Of a stretch of DNA of 64,000 nucleotides, positions 14,352 to 22,159 are shown one piece after another. The notes beneath the pieces were generated by a model. It saw nothing but the letters and a program-made list of their open reading frames with translations, searched no databases and was not told the origin of the DNA. Both the position numbers and the translations under genes were made by a program. This stretch comes from Thermotogaceae bacterium (GTDB taxonomy: Bacteria; Thermotogota; Thermotogae; Thermotogales; Thermotogaceae), in NCBI GenBank assembly GCA_027077795.1, contig JALWTT010000015.1, forward strand, positions 333,279-397,278, written 5' to 3'. Numbering within the stretch: position 1 is the stretch's first letter; every line of letters begins with the position of its first letter.

Positions 14352-15341
14352 TCATGTGCTTTCTCTTTTTACAACTTTCACCGGTAAAACCTCTTTTCTT
14401 TTGTGGTTGAAATCTAAAACCATTTTGAAAGCTAGTTTTCCCATCTCTTTCTTTTCCACTCTAACAGTTGTCAAGCTGGGAGTAATTAGTGATGAGTAAA
14501 AAACATCATCATAACCAACAACTTTGATATCTTCAGGAACTCTCAGATTCGCTTCTTTCAAAGCTTTCAATACTCCAAATGCTATTAAGTCGTTGTACGC
14601 GAATACTCCATCAAACCTGGCTTTGCCTTTCAAGAGATCCATAACTGATCTATAACCATCTTTCATCTCAATGCCGGTACTCCTGATCAATTCCTCCTTC
14701 ATTTCAATACCAGCATCTCTAAGTGCTCTTTTATATCCTTCATACCTCTCAGCAGATGCGGTGTTATAAGGCTGCGCTCCTATAAATGCTATCCGTTTAC
14801 ACCCCCTTTCAACAAGATGCTTCGTTGCTATGTATCCTCCTTTTATCTCATCACTGTAGACCATTGGTATATCTAAGTTTTCCAACTCTTTTATGTGTCT
14901 TCCCACTATCACAAAGGGAATCCCAATTTTTTTCAACTCGAGGAGATCGTCATATTTCCTCTGATTCGGAGCTATTAGAATCCCATCAACACGCCTTTCA
15001 AGTAACATCTGGATACCCTCTACTTCATCCCTGTAATTTTTATTCGTGTTGACCAATATTACATGATATCCATGTAGCTTTGCTTCGGCCTCCACACCTT
15101 TCAAAACCTCTGACCAAAAGGGATTAGAATTGTCCTCAACAATCACACCGACAATACGTGTCTTCTTTCCTTTTAAATACAGTGCAAGGCGATTGGGTAC
15201 ATACCCCAACCTCCTTGCAACGTCAAGGACTTTTTGGCGAGTTTTTTCACTCACATCAGGCTTCCCATTCAGCGCTCTTGAAACAGTGTTAACAGAGACT
15301 CCTACAATCTCGGCTATCTGTTTCATCGTTGCGTACTTCAT
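14352..15341 (-). CDS. LacI-family transcriptional regulator (operon B)
   Basis: 329 residues. The helix-turn-helix is TMKQIAEIVGVSVNTVSRALNGKPDVSEKTRQKVLDVARRLGY. The effector domain contains RVDGILIAPNQ, GGYIATKHLVERGCKRIAFIG, FAYNDLIAFGVLKALKEANLRVPEDIKVVGYDDVFYSSLITPSLTTV. It is the first gene of operon B and is followed after 26 nt by the binding protein. The perfect palindrome at 15354-15371, just before its start codon, suggests it controls its own operon. Confidence 0.95.
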   Translation of the reverse strand: MKYATMKQIAEIVGVSVNTVSRALNGKPDVSEKTRQKVLDVARRLGYVPNRLALYLKGKKTRIVGVIVEDNSNPFWSEVLKGVEAEAKLHGYHVILVNTNKNYRDEVEGIQMLLERRVDGILIAPNQRKYDDLLELKKIGIPFVIVGRHIKELENLDIPMVYSDEIKGGYIATKHLVERGCKRIAFIGAQPYNTASAERYEGYKRALRDAGIEMKEELIRSTGIEMKDGYRSVMDLLKGKARFDGVFAYNDLIAFGVLKALKEANLRVPEDIKVVGYDDVFYSSLITPSLTTVRVEKKEMGKLAFKMVLDFNHKRKEVLPVKVVKREST

Positions 15342-15353
15342 TTGACCCTCCTA

Positions 15354-15411
15354 AACGATACCGGTATCGTTACCGAAAAAAATTCTCCCACCACTGTGAT
15401 ACCACTTGCAA
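15354..15411 (-). promoter_or_regulatory. operon B promoter and LacI operator
   Basis: A perfect 18-bp palindrome AACGATACCGGTATCGTT (15354-15371) sits directly upstream of the regulator's Shine-Dalgarno. It has the central CG of classical LacI/CcpA-type operators. A weak promoter candidate lies upstream on the minus strand: TTGCAA (15406-15411) and GAGAAT (15382-15387), 18 nt apart. The rest of 15372-15599 has only a possible half site (AACGATAATTATC near 15421) and no gene that I can see. Confidence 0.7.
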
Positions 15412-15599
15412 ATTTGTTTTAGAACGATAATTATCCAATTTGCTCTTGAAATAAGAAATATTTCATCTATCCTCGAAGTATTTCAGAATATCTCTGGATT
15501 TCATGCTAATTAATCTCTTCACATCTTACGTTTCATTTTTCACATCTCAAAAGATGGACTGATCCGTAATCAGGGTGTGCAATTCCCAGTGAATGATTT

Positions 15600-16706
15600 T
15601 CATGGATCCAGTATGACTCTGATAATTTGCGAAACGCTCTTATACCACCTAAGGCGTTTTATATCAAAGAACTTCGTATCCGCGTTTATAGCGAAAGGTA
15701 TTCTATGGGATTTCAAAGCATGTGACATGAAGCTCGCGAAGTTTACTATCTCGTCTATCGTGTAATCTCCACCGGCAGGAGCTCCGTCTGGGAATTTCCT
15801 ATTCTTATGAGATTTGTTGTAGTTGCTTGGCATCCAGGCTCCAACCCAAGTTAGCATTCCTCTTTCCTTCGCCCACGAGAGAGCGCAATTTATTTTATCC
15901 GTTATGAGTTTCTTTTCCTCCTTTTTTCCAGTTGTCCAAAGCTTCTTTGGATTTTTCTTGCTCGGCCCGGAAGCATAAAAGTGCCACTGTATCATTGTGT
16001 AAGGATCTTTCGGGAACTTCAGAAACTTCAAGGAGCATGGATTTGATGTATCATTCGGCGTGACAAATATTATCCTGTAAGGATCTATCTTTCTTATAGC
16101 TGGTATCACCTTGTAGTAGAAAAGGTTCAAAAGATCGTTATGGTACCTTATGTTTTTGTTGGTTTCTATTATGAGATCGTAGGAGAGATAATAAGGATAA
16201 TCTTTGAAAATTGTTGCAACTTTTTCCCACCAATTCACAGCTTCTTGTAGAGTCTTCTCACTTGGATTCTCCATGAAATCAGACGCTGCGTACGCGATGA
16301 CCGGTACGAGCCCGGCTTTTAGAGAATTACTTACGGCTATCTTGAGAGCTTTCATTGCTTCGGGATCTTCGAGTACATCGTTGTTCACTCTTATTCTGAC
16401 GTGCGAGAACCCTCTTTTTTTGAAAATTTCAGGAACGTTAATTCCTCTCTCACTTGCATTCAAAAAAGCTCTTCGTACCTTTTTGAACATAACCCAGTCC
16501 ACGTTTATCCCCACACCCATCATCTTCTGATAATCAACTGGCCTTACTGGATCTGGGAAGAGCATTGAAGAGGCCAGGAGCGTAAGCATTATGAACTTTT
16601 TCATTTGAATGTGTATTCTGAGTCTCGAGAGCACATTTACTATCGCGTCGTTGAGTGAGTCTTCAAATATCGTTCTAAATGTCATAGATCTCGGTGATCT
16701 CTTCAC
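15600..16706 (-). CDS. GH5-like secreted protein, catalytic motifs not canonical
   Basis: 368 residues from GTG 16706, which has GGGAGG 7 nt upstream; the first 34 residues precede a normal signal peptide. An inner ATG at 16604 would begin directly with that signal (MKKFIMLTLLASSMLFP) but has no clear Shine-Dalgarno. The mature part resembles GH5 cellulases: MGVGINVDW, FKKRGFSHVRIRVNND, IQWHFYASGP, TIDEIVNFASFMSHALK. The usual NEP acid/base motif is YDLIIETNKN here, and the usual GEFG nucleophile motif appears as TWVGAWMPSNYN. It may be a non-catalytic glycan-binding protein or use other residues. Confidence is high for the fold and low for activity. Confidence 0.75.
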   Translation of the reverse strand: MKRSPRSMTFRTIFEDSLNDAIVNVLSRLRIHIQMKKFIMLTLLASSMLFPDPVRPVDYQKMMGVGINVDWVMFKKVRRAFLNASERGINVPEIFKKRGFSHVRIRVNNDVLEDPEAMKALKIAVSNSLKAGLVPVIAYAASDFMENPSEKTLQEAVNWWEKVATIFKDYPYYLSYDLIIETNKNIRYHNDLLNLFYYKVIPAIRKIDPYRIIFVTPNDTSNPCSLKFLKFPKDPYTMIQWHFYASGPSKKNPKKLWTTGKKEEKKLITDKINCALSWAKERGMLTWVGAWMPSNYNKSHKNRKFPDGAPAGGDYTIDEIVNFASFMSHALKSHRIPFAINADTKFFDIKRLRWYKSVSQIIRVILDP

Positions 16707-16769
16707 AACTGTTCCTCCCTTTTCTCTTCATTCGGAATGCCTGTACCATTTCAACTACCCCTTATGATT

Positions 16770-16785
16770 TTACATCATAATGTAA
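16770..16785. promoter_or_regulatory. inverted repeat, candidate operator between GH5-like and GntR genes
   Basis: TTACATCATAATGTAA is a 6-4-6 inverted repeat in the 213-bp divergent region between the GH5-like gene and the GntR/UTRA regulator. It is a reasonable operator candidate for that regulator, which could then control both genes. A second, looser dyad (TTGTA and TACAA, 15 nt apart) lies near 16855. No strong promoter is evident on either strand. Confidence 0.4.
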
Positions 16786-16919
16786 TTGCTGTAGAAAAGC
16801 TTCCTTCTCTGTGAATTTGCCCCAGGCTGTTTTTTCATGATAGTATTGTATCGTCATATCAAAATTACAAATAGGATATATCAGAAGAGAAAGGAATTAA
16901 AAATTCTGAGGAAGGTGAG

Positions 16920-17642
16920 ATGATGAGAGACGGTTCGCCAGTTCCTCTTTATTACAAGATTTACAAGGATCTCAGAAATAAGATAGTGGGAGGTTATTTC
17001 GAAGGGGGAAGACTTCCAACAGAAAAGGAGCTGTGCGAGGAGTATGATGTCAGCAGAATGACAGTGAGAAAAGCCATGGAGCAACTCAACATGGAAGGTT
17101 TGATTGAAAGGAAGAAAGGGAAAGGGACCTTTGTGAAGAAGATAGGAAGTGAGGAACAGCTTTCCAGGCTCACAGGTTTTACCGAGGAAGTTGGGAAGAA
17201 GAAGGTTAAATCAAGAGTTCTTGCAAACAGGCTCGTGAGAATACCTGTTGAGGCGAAGGAAGCGTTCGGCTTGCCTGAGAACACTTTGGTGGTTCTTCTA
17301 AAGAGGGTGAGATATATCGAAGAAGTACCTGTAGCAATAGAGGAAGCTTACTTGAACCCAGATATAGATGTACGCATTTTGAACGTACTGGAACTTGACA
17401 TGTCTGAACGGTCTTTGTATGAATTTCTGAGGAAGGAACTGGGTATGTCTCTGGATCACGCTGAAGAGATAATAGAAGTGATGAGCCTTTCAACAAGCCA
17501 AGCTAGGCTTTTGGATCAGCCCGCTGGTAGCTGTGCACTTCTCAGAAGGAGATACACCTACACACCGGATGGAAGATGTGTCGAGTACGTTTTATCCATT
17601 TACAGAGGAGACCAGTTCAAGTTCAAGGTTCTAAGAAGGTAG
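16920..17642 (+). CDS. GntR-family regulator with UTRA domain (HutC type)
   Basis: 240 residues. The N-terminal winged helix reads PLYYKIYKDLRNKIVGGYFEGG, LPTEKELCEEYDVSRMTVRKAM, QLNMEGLIERKKGKGTFV. From about residue 95 it is a UTRA ligand-binding domain, ending in YVLSIYRGDQFKFKVLRR. Proteins of this type sense sugars or amino sugars. Start ATG 16920 follows AGGAAGGTGAG; another ATG is the next codon. It is divergent from the GH5-like gene and convergent with the flavoprotein gene, so it stands alone. Targets could be itself, the GH5-like gene or the nearby alpha-mannosidase. Confidence 0.95.
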   Translation: MMRDGSPVPLYYKIYKDLRNKIVGGYFEGGRLPTEKELCEEYDVSRMTVRKAMEQLNMEGLIERKKGKGTFVKKIGSEEQLSRLTGFTEEVGKKKVKSRVLANRLVRIPVEAKEAFGLPENTLVVLLKRVRYIEEVPVAIEEAYLNPDIDVRILNVLELDMSERSLYEFLRKELGMSLDHAEEIIEVMSLSTSQARLLDQPAGSCALLRRRYTYTPDGRCVEYVLSIYRGDQFKFKVLRR

Positions 17643-17673
17643 CGGTCTATGAAAGTTCCGATACCTTTTTTAT

Positions 17674-19008
17674 TCAGTGCATTTTCATCAAAGCGTTTTC
17701 AGCTGCTACAACCACTGGGTATGTAGTTGGAGCAGATGTCAAGAGTGGATGCGTTCCTATTTGAAGAGTGGCAAGTTCAGCCGCCGTCATTTCGTTCTGT
17801 ATAGCCATACCTATCGTGTTGATGATTTCACCCACGCTTTTTCCACCTGCTACCTGCCCACCAAGCAAATGGCCGCTTTCAGCGGAGAACACCAACTTCA
17901 GGACCACTTTCGACGCATCCGGAATGGATCCAGGATGTCTGTCTGAGCCAGTAGCTTCGCCTACAACCACGTCAAATCCTTCATCCTTTATCATCTTTTC
18001 ATTGCAACCTGCGGCACCCAATGAAAGACCTTCGATAGATGTGGAGAATATCCCAAGGTTTCCCTTGTTCGTTCTGAGTACTCTCAGTTTGTAAAGGTTT
18101 GCTCCAGCTACTCTAGCTTCAAATGTCGCCGTGGATGCCAACATGAGTCTCCCAGGCCTTCTCGTGAAGAAGCATATATGCTCGACACAATCCCCAACTG
18201 CATAGACATCCGGCACCGATGTTCTCATGTACTCGTCTGCCCATATAGCCCCTGTTTCACCAAGCTTTACCCCTATTTCCTTTGCTAAGTTCACCCTGGG
18301 CTTGTAGCCTGTTGAGAGTATGACTAAATCCGCCGGTACCTCCCCACTTTCTAGAATAACTTTTTCCACCCTTTTTGAACCTTCTATCATCTTTACTTTG
18401 GATGAAGTGAGAACTTCCACTCCGTGTTCTCTAAGCTTTTCTTCAGCGAGTTTTCCGAATTCGCTGTCGAACGCCATCGGAATCAAATGTTCCATCATCT
18501 CGACCAACGTCACCCTTTTCCCCATTTTCCTTATCTCATCGGCGACCTCTACACCTATGAATCCTCCTCCTATTATCACAACGTCTCTGGCATGTTGTAA
18601 CCTTTCATACAGCTCATCCAAGTCTTTTTTGTATTTACTTATGGTGAAAACCCCATCAAGTTCCACCCCATCTATCCCGGGTATGACAGGTTCAGATCCA
18701 GTTGCTAGGACCAACTTTTCGTATTCGATGTTACCTTTGCTGGTTCTCGCAATCCGTTTTTTGTGGTCAACGGACAGTACTTCAGCGGTTATGACATCGA
18801 TTCCAAGTGCTTCTGCTCCCTTTGTAGGAAGTATATCTTTGTCTGTTCCGCCAAGTGTGCCGAATATGTACGGGATGCCACATGGAATCAAACCTATTTC
18901 CTCTTTCTTGACAAGGGCTATTTTTTTGTCTGGATAATTCTTTTTAGCTGTCGAGGCAGTTATCAATCCAGCTGGTCCTCCACCTATTACCAATACATCG
19001 TATTTCAT
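17674..19008 (-). CDS. FAD-dependent NADH oxidase/CoA-disulfide reductase family
   Basis: 444 residues from ATG 19008, which has GAGGAGGTG 6 nt upstream. It has an N-terminal FAD-binding VLVIGGGPAGLITAS, a redox Cys in GLIPCGIPY (about residue 42), a second nucleotide-binding IGGGFIGVEVADEIRKMG, FAD motif VYAVGDCVE and a C-terminal dimerisation domain. Single-Cys members of this family reduce CoA disulfide, polysulfide or oxygen with NAD(P)H; relatives in Thermotogae have been linked to sulfur or oxygen handling. There is no fused rhodanese domain. It has its own promoter at 19058-19086. Substrate is not settled by sequence. Confidence 0.9.
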   Translation of the reverse strand: MKYDVLVIGGGPAGLITASTAKKNYPDKKIALVKKEEIGLIPCGIPYIFGTLGGTDKDILPTKGAEALGIDVITAEVLSVDHKKRIARTSKGNIEYEKLVLATGSEPVIPGIDGVELDGVFTISKYKKDLDELYERLQHARDVVIIGGGFIGVEVADEIRKMGKRVTLVEMMEHLIPMAFDSEFGKLAEEKLREHGVEVLTSSKVKMIEGSKRVEKVILESGEVPADLVILSTGYKPRVNLAKEIGVKLGETGAIWADEYMRTSVPDVYAVGDCVEHICFFTRRPGRLMLASTATFEARVAGANLYKLRVLRTNKGNLGIFSTSIEGLSLGAAGCNEKMIKDEGFDVVVGEATGSDRHPGSIPDASKVVLKLVFSAESGHLLGGQVAGGKSVGEIINTIGMAIQNEMTAAELATLQIGTHPLLTSAPTTYPVVVAAENALMKMH

Positions 19009-19057
19009 GAAATGCACCTCCTCGTTATGAAAGTGAATATTTTCCCCTTGCATGAGA

Positions 19058-19086
19058 ATAATATCACAATATTGCAAATTGTGCAA
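19058..19086 (-). promoter_or_regulatory. promoter with dyad for the FAD oxidoreductase
   Basis: On the minus strand, TTGCAC (19081-19086) and TATTAT (19058-19063) are exactly 17 nt apart. The spacer holds an inverted repeat CACAAT-N7-ATTGTG (19065-19083), well placed for a regulator that blocks RNA polymerase. The half sites resemble those of the redox sensor Rex but in the opposite orientation, so I do not assign it. Confidence 0.65.
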
Positions 19087-19116
19087 GCTTTTCCCTGAAC
19101 TTCAAGTCTCCTATAC

Positions 19117-19125
19117 TGATATAAT
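19117..19125 (+). promoter_or_regulatory. extended -10 promoter of the alpha-mannosidase
   Basis: TGATATAAT matches the extended -10 consensus TGnTATAAT exactly, 22 nt before the GTG start of the GH38 gene. There is no convincing -35 box, which extended -10 promoters do not need. Confidence 0.6.
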
Positions 19126-19147
19126 CAATCTCAAGTGAGGTGATAGT

Positions 19148-22141
19148 GTGTACAGGGATAGATTCATGGAGATCTCAAGATTGAGGAGAGTTGTCGAAGA
19201 AATCAGACCGTATGAGCTTAGATGGAAGATGTTTCTTTCAGATTGGCTGTACGATGGCAGGTTAATAAGCCCACCCTTTAAATGGGAGGGAGATTTCGCT
19301 GTTTTCGAAAAGGAAGTGATGATAGATGAACCCTACAGGTTGGCGGCATGGTTTGGCGGTGAGAGTCTCCTTAAGGTCGACGATAAACCTTATTTCCGGA
19401 TAAACGAGCATGTAAAAGAAGTTGACCTTTCTAAATTTGCTGATAGGCGAAGGCATAAGATAACGGTTGAGGTTGTAAGTAGAAGCCTTTTTGGAGTGAG
19501 AAGTGACGGGAATTTCTCCTACTCATACTTGATCTTGAGGAACGAACTCGTTCATAAGGTTCTCAGATATCTGGATACTGTCCTAGAGCTCATGAACTAT
19601 ACAGACGATGAAAGCCTCTTTGAATCCCTCGTGAACATCCTGGACAGGTTTCTTTCATCTGTTTGGCCACCGAGAGACACCGCGACATATCTTGAAGCGA
19701 TGTTTGAAACGGATGAATTTAGAAAGGAAGCAAGGAAAATATGGGAAGGGTATGATTTCACCGGTTTCAGAGGAGGGAATCTAAATGAAAGATCTCTAGA
19801 AGAGGCATTTGATGCCATGAGAGGTGAGGTAAGAAGGCTAGCGGAAGTTTTCCCAAAAAAGGGAACGATCCACCTAGTAGGACAATCACATATAGATTAC
19901 GCCTGGTTGTGGCCCGAAGACGAGACCAAGAGAAAACTGATCAGAACCTTTTCGAGTATGATATCGCTCGCTGAAAAGTACGAGAATTTCGTTTATGCGC
20001 AATCGTCTTCCAGAATGTACGAAGATGTTAAGGTTACAAACAAATGGCTGTATGAAAGAATTTTGAGGGAGGTGAAGAGGGGATCTTGGGAGCCAGTTGG
20101 AGGAATGTACCTGGAAGCAGATATGGTACTTCCTGGTGTCGAATCCATGATAAGGCAATTTCAATTTGGTCAGAAATTCTTTGAGAGAGAATTTGGGTTT
20201 AAAGCGGACTTCACGTGGCTTCCGGATGTATTTGGAATGAGTTGGACTTTGCCCCAGATACTCAAAGGAGTTGGAATAGATACGGTTATAACAACCAAAT
20301 TGAATTGGAATGAGTCTAACAGGTTTCCTCACGATTTATGCCTTTGGAAGGGAGTAGATGGAAGCGAAGTTATATATTACAGTTTCAACAATCCTAAAGG
20401 TGGCTACAACGGCGAAATTGATGCAAATGCACTATCTGAAACGTGGGAAGGGTACAGATCCAAATCCTTTCTCGGGGAGATGATGGCTACATTTGGTTAT
20501 GGTGATGGAGGAGGAGGACCAACTGAGGAAATGGTGGAGAAGATAGAGGTTCTAAATGAGCTTCCCGCAGTTCCTAATTTGAAGTTGGGTAGCATGAAGG
20601 AGTTTGTGGACAAGCTCAGAACCTTGAGAGATCTTCCGGTGTGGGAAGAGCCTCTTTACTTGGAGCTTCACAGAGGAACATACACTTCACAAGAGAGGGT
20701 GAAGAGATTCCACAAGCTTGGAGAGAGAAACCTCAGAAACTTAGAGATTCTAGCTACGCTTTCAGCTTCTAAAGTGGATACTGAAGAGATGTGGAAAGTT
20801 TTGTTGAAAAATGAGTTTCACGACATACTTCCTGGGAGTTCTATAAGAAGTGTTTACGAAAAGGTTGAAAAGGAGCTTTGGGAGATAGTTGAGAAGTCTG
20901 AAAGGAAGATATCTGAAATCCTCGAAGAAGCTTCAGATGAGGATGAAAAATGGCTGAGCTTTTTCAATCCTTCCTCATTTTCAGCACCTTTGAGATTTGT
21001 TTTGAGTGAACCCTTGATTCTGAGACTAGATGGGAAGGAATTTTATCCTCAAAGAACGTATGACGGAAAATATGCTTACTCGGTAGATGCAGCTGTGAAG
21101 CCGTTATCATCTGCAAAATTGGAGGTAGTTGGGAGATCCGATGCCCTCTCAGGGAAGATCTCAAAGAATCTGGATTACGAGGACTCAGTTTTGAGATTCC
21201 GCGTAAACGAGGACGGAACTTTCAACATAGAATACAAAAGTCTTGAGAGGAATGTTTTTTCCCAACCGGCACATTTAGCTATTTACAAAGATATACCTGG
21301 AAGATGGGACGCTTGGGATGTGGACGTCAACTATGGAGTATCGAAAAGAGTCTTGAGAGCCAGGGAGATAGAAGTGCTTGAGAACAATGCTCTAAGAAAA
21401 GTTTACAAACTGATATATGAATTTGAAGGATCTGTGATCGAGCAAAAGTTGATCCTCTGGAGGAATGTAGGTGTTACGGAAATCGACAATGAGGTGGACT
21501 GGCACACTAGAAGAACACTTCTCAGGGCGATCTTTCCAACGACTGTTCTTTCAAGGGTGGCTCGGTTCGACATAGATGGAGGAATTCTGGAGCGGTTTAC
21601 TCACAAGAACACGAATTACGAAAGGGCTCGGTTCGAGGTTCCCGCGCATAGGTGGATGGATCTCTCTCAATACGATTTTGGGGTGGCGATCATAAACGAT
21701 TCCAAATATGGGCACAGCGTGAATGGCTCCGAGTTGGGTCTAAGCCTTCTCAGAGGGCCCGTGTTCCCTGATCCATTTGCAGATGAGGGTTTTCACAGAT
21801 TCAAATATTGGATCTTCCCCCACACTGGGAATGATATCCTTCAGGTTGTGAGAATGGCAGACTACCTGAATAATCCGCTTCTTACTGTGATGGGAAATCT
21901 GAAGTTACCAAGTTTTCGAATGAGTCCAGAGGTATTTAAAATCCTAACAATGAGAAGAGAAAGGAACTCGGTTATATTGAGAGTCGTTGAAAGTGTTGGA
22001 AGCTCGGGAAAATTTGAAGTTGAGCTTGGCGGAAAGCATCCGATCAGAAAACTCAACCTCTTGAACGAACCTGCAGAGAGCATAGATTCTTCCATAGAGT
22101 ACCATCCCTTTGAGATAATAACTTTGGAACTCAGTGAATGA
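19148..22141 (+). CDS. alpha-mannosidase, GH38
   Basis: 997 residues, similar to the length I recall for the T. maritima enzyme. The family zinc and catalytic motifs are visible: GQSHIDYAWLWPEDETKRK (zinc-binding His-x-Asp near residue 249), YAQSSSRMYE, FTWLPDVFGMSW with the probable nucleophile Asp near 359, and FGYGDGGGGPT. There is a long C-terminal beta-rich region. It has no signal peptide, so it is a cytoplasmic enzyme removing alpha-mannose from imported glycans. It starts at GTG 19148 behind GTGAGGTGAT. ahcY follows 18 nt later and is probably cotranscribed, although functionally unrelated. Confidence 0.95.
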   Translation: MYRDRFMEISRLRRVVEEIRPYELRWKMFLSDWLYDGRLISPPFKWEGDFAVFEKEVMIDEPYRLAAWFGGESLLKVDDKPYFRINEHVKEVDLSKFADRRRHKITVEVVSRSLFGVRSDGNFSYSYLILRNELVHKVLRYLDTVLELMNYTDDESLFESLVNILDRFLSSVWPPRDTATYLEAMFETDEFRKEARKIWEGYDFTGFRGGNLNERSLEEAFDAMRGEVRRLAEVFPKKGTIHLVGQSHIDYAWLWPEDETKRKLIRTFSSMISLAEKYENFVYAQSSSRMYEDVKVTNKWLYERILREVKRGSWEPVGGMYLEADMVLPGVESMIRQFQFGQKFFEREFGFKADFTWLPDVFGMSWTLPQILKGVGIDTVITTKLNWNESNRFPHDLCLWKGVDGSEVIYYSFNNPKGGYNGEIDANALSETWEGYRSKSFLGEMMATFGYGDGGGGPTEEMVEKIEVLNELPAVPNLKLGSMKEFVDKLRTLRDLPVWEEPLYLELHRGTYTSQERVKRFHKLGERNLRNLEILATLSASKVDTEEMWKVLLKNEFHDILPGSSIRSVYEKVEKELWEIVEKSERKISEILEEASDEDEKWLSFFNPSSFSAPLRFVLSEPLILRLDGKEFYPQRTYDGKYAYSVDAAVKPLSSAKLEVVGRSDALSGKISKNLDYEDSVLRFRVNEDGTFNIEYKSLERNVFSQPAHLAIYKDIPGRWDAWDVDVNYGVSKRVLRAREIEVLENNALRKVYKLIYEFEGSVIEQKLILWRNVGVTEIDNEVDWHTRRTLLRAIFPTTVLSRVARFDIDGGILERFTHKNTNYERARFEVPAHRWMDLSQYDFGVAIINDSKYGHSVNGSELGLSLLRGPVFPDPFADEGFHRFKYWIFPHTGNDILQVVRMADYLNNPLLTVMGNLKLPSFRMSPEVFKILTMRRERNSVILRVVESVGSSGKFEVELGGKHPIRKLNLLNEPAESIDSSIEYHPFEIITLELSE

Positions 22142-22159
22142 CATGTCGGAGGTGAGCCA

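Noticed and set aside
15372..15599. A small gene or RNA in the gap after operon B's promoter
   Set aside because: No open frame with a ribosome site and no stable hairpin with a T-run; it holds only promoter-like and half-operator sequences.
18320..18937. 205-residue open frame opposite the flavoprotein gene
   Set aside because: Pure antisense shadow; no ribosome site or motif.
19065..19083. Rex-binding site
   Set aside because: The half sites are CACAAT and ATTGTG, the reverse of the TTGTG...CACAA order of known Rex operators.
22142..22159. SAH riboswitch before ahcY
   Set aside because: Only 18 nt separate ahcY from the preceding gene, too little for the structure.
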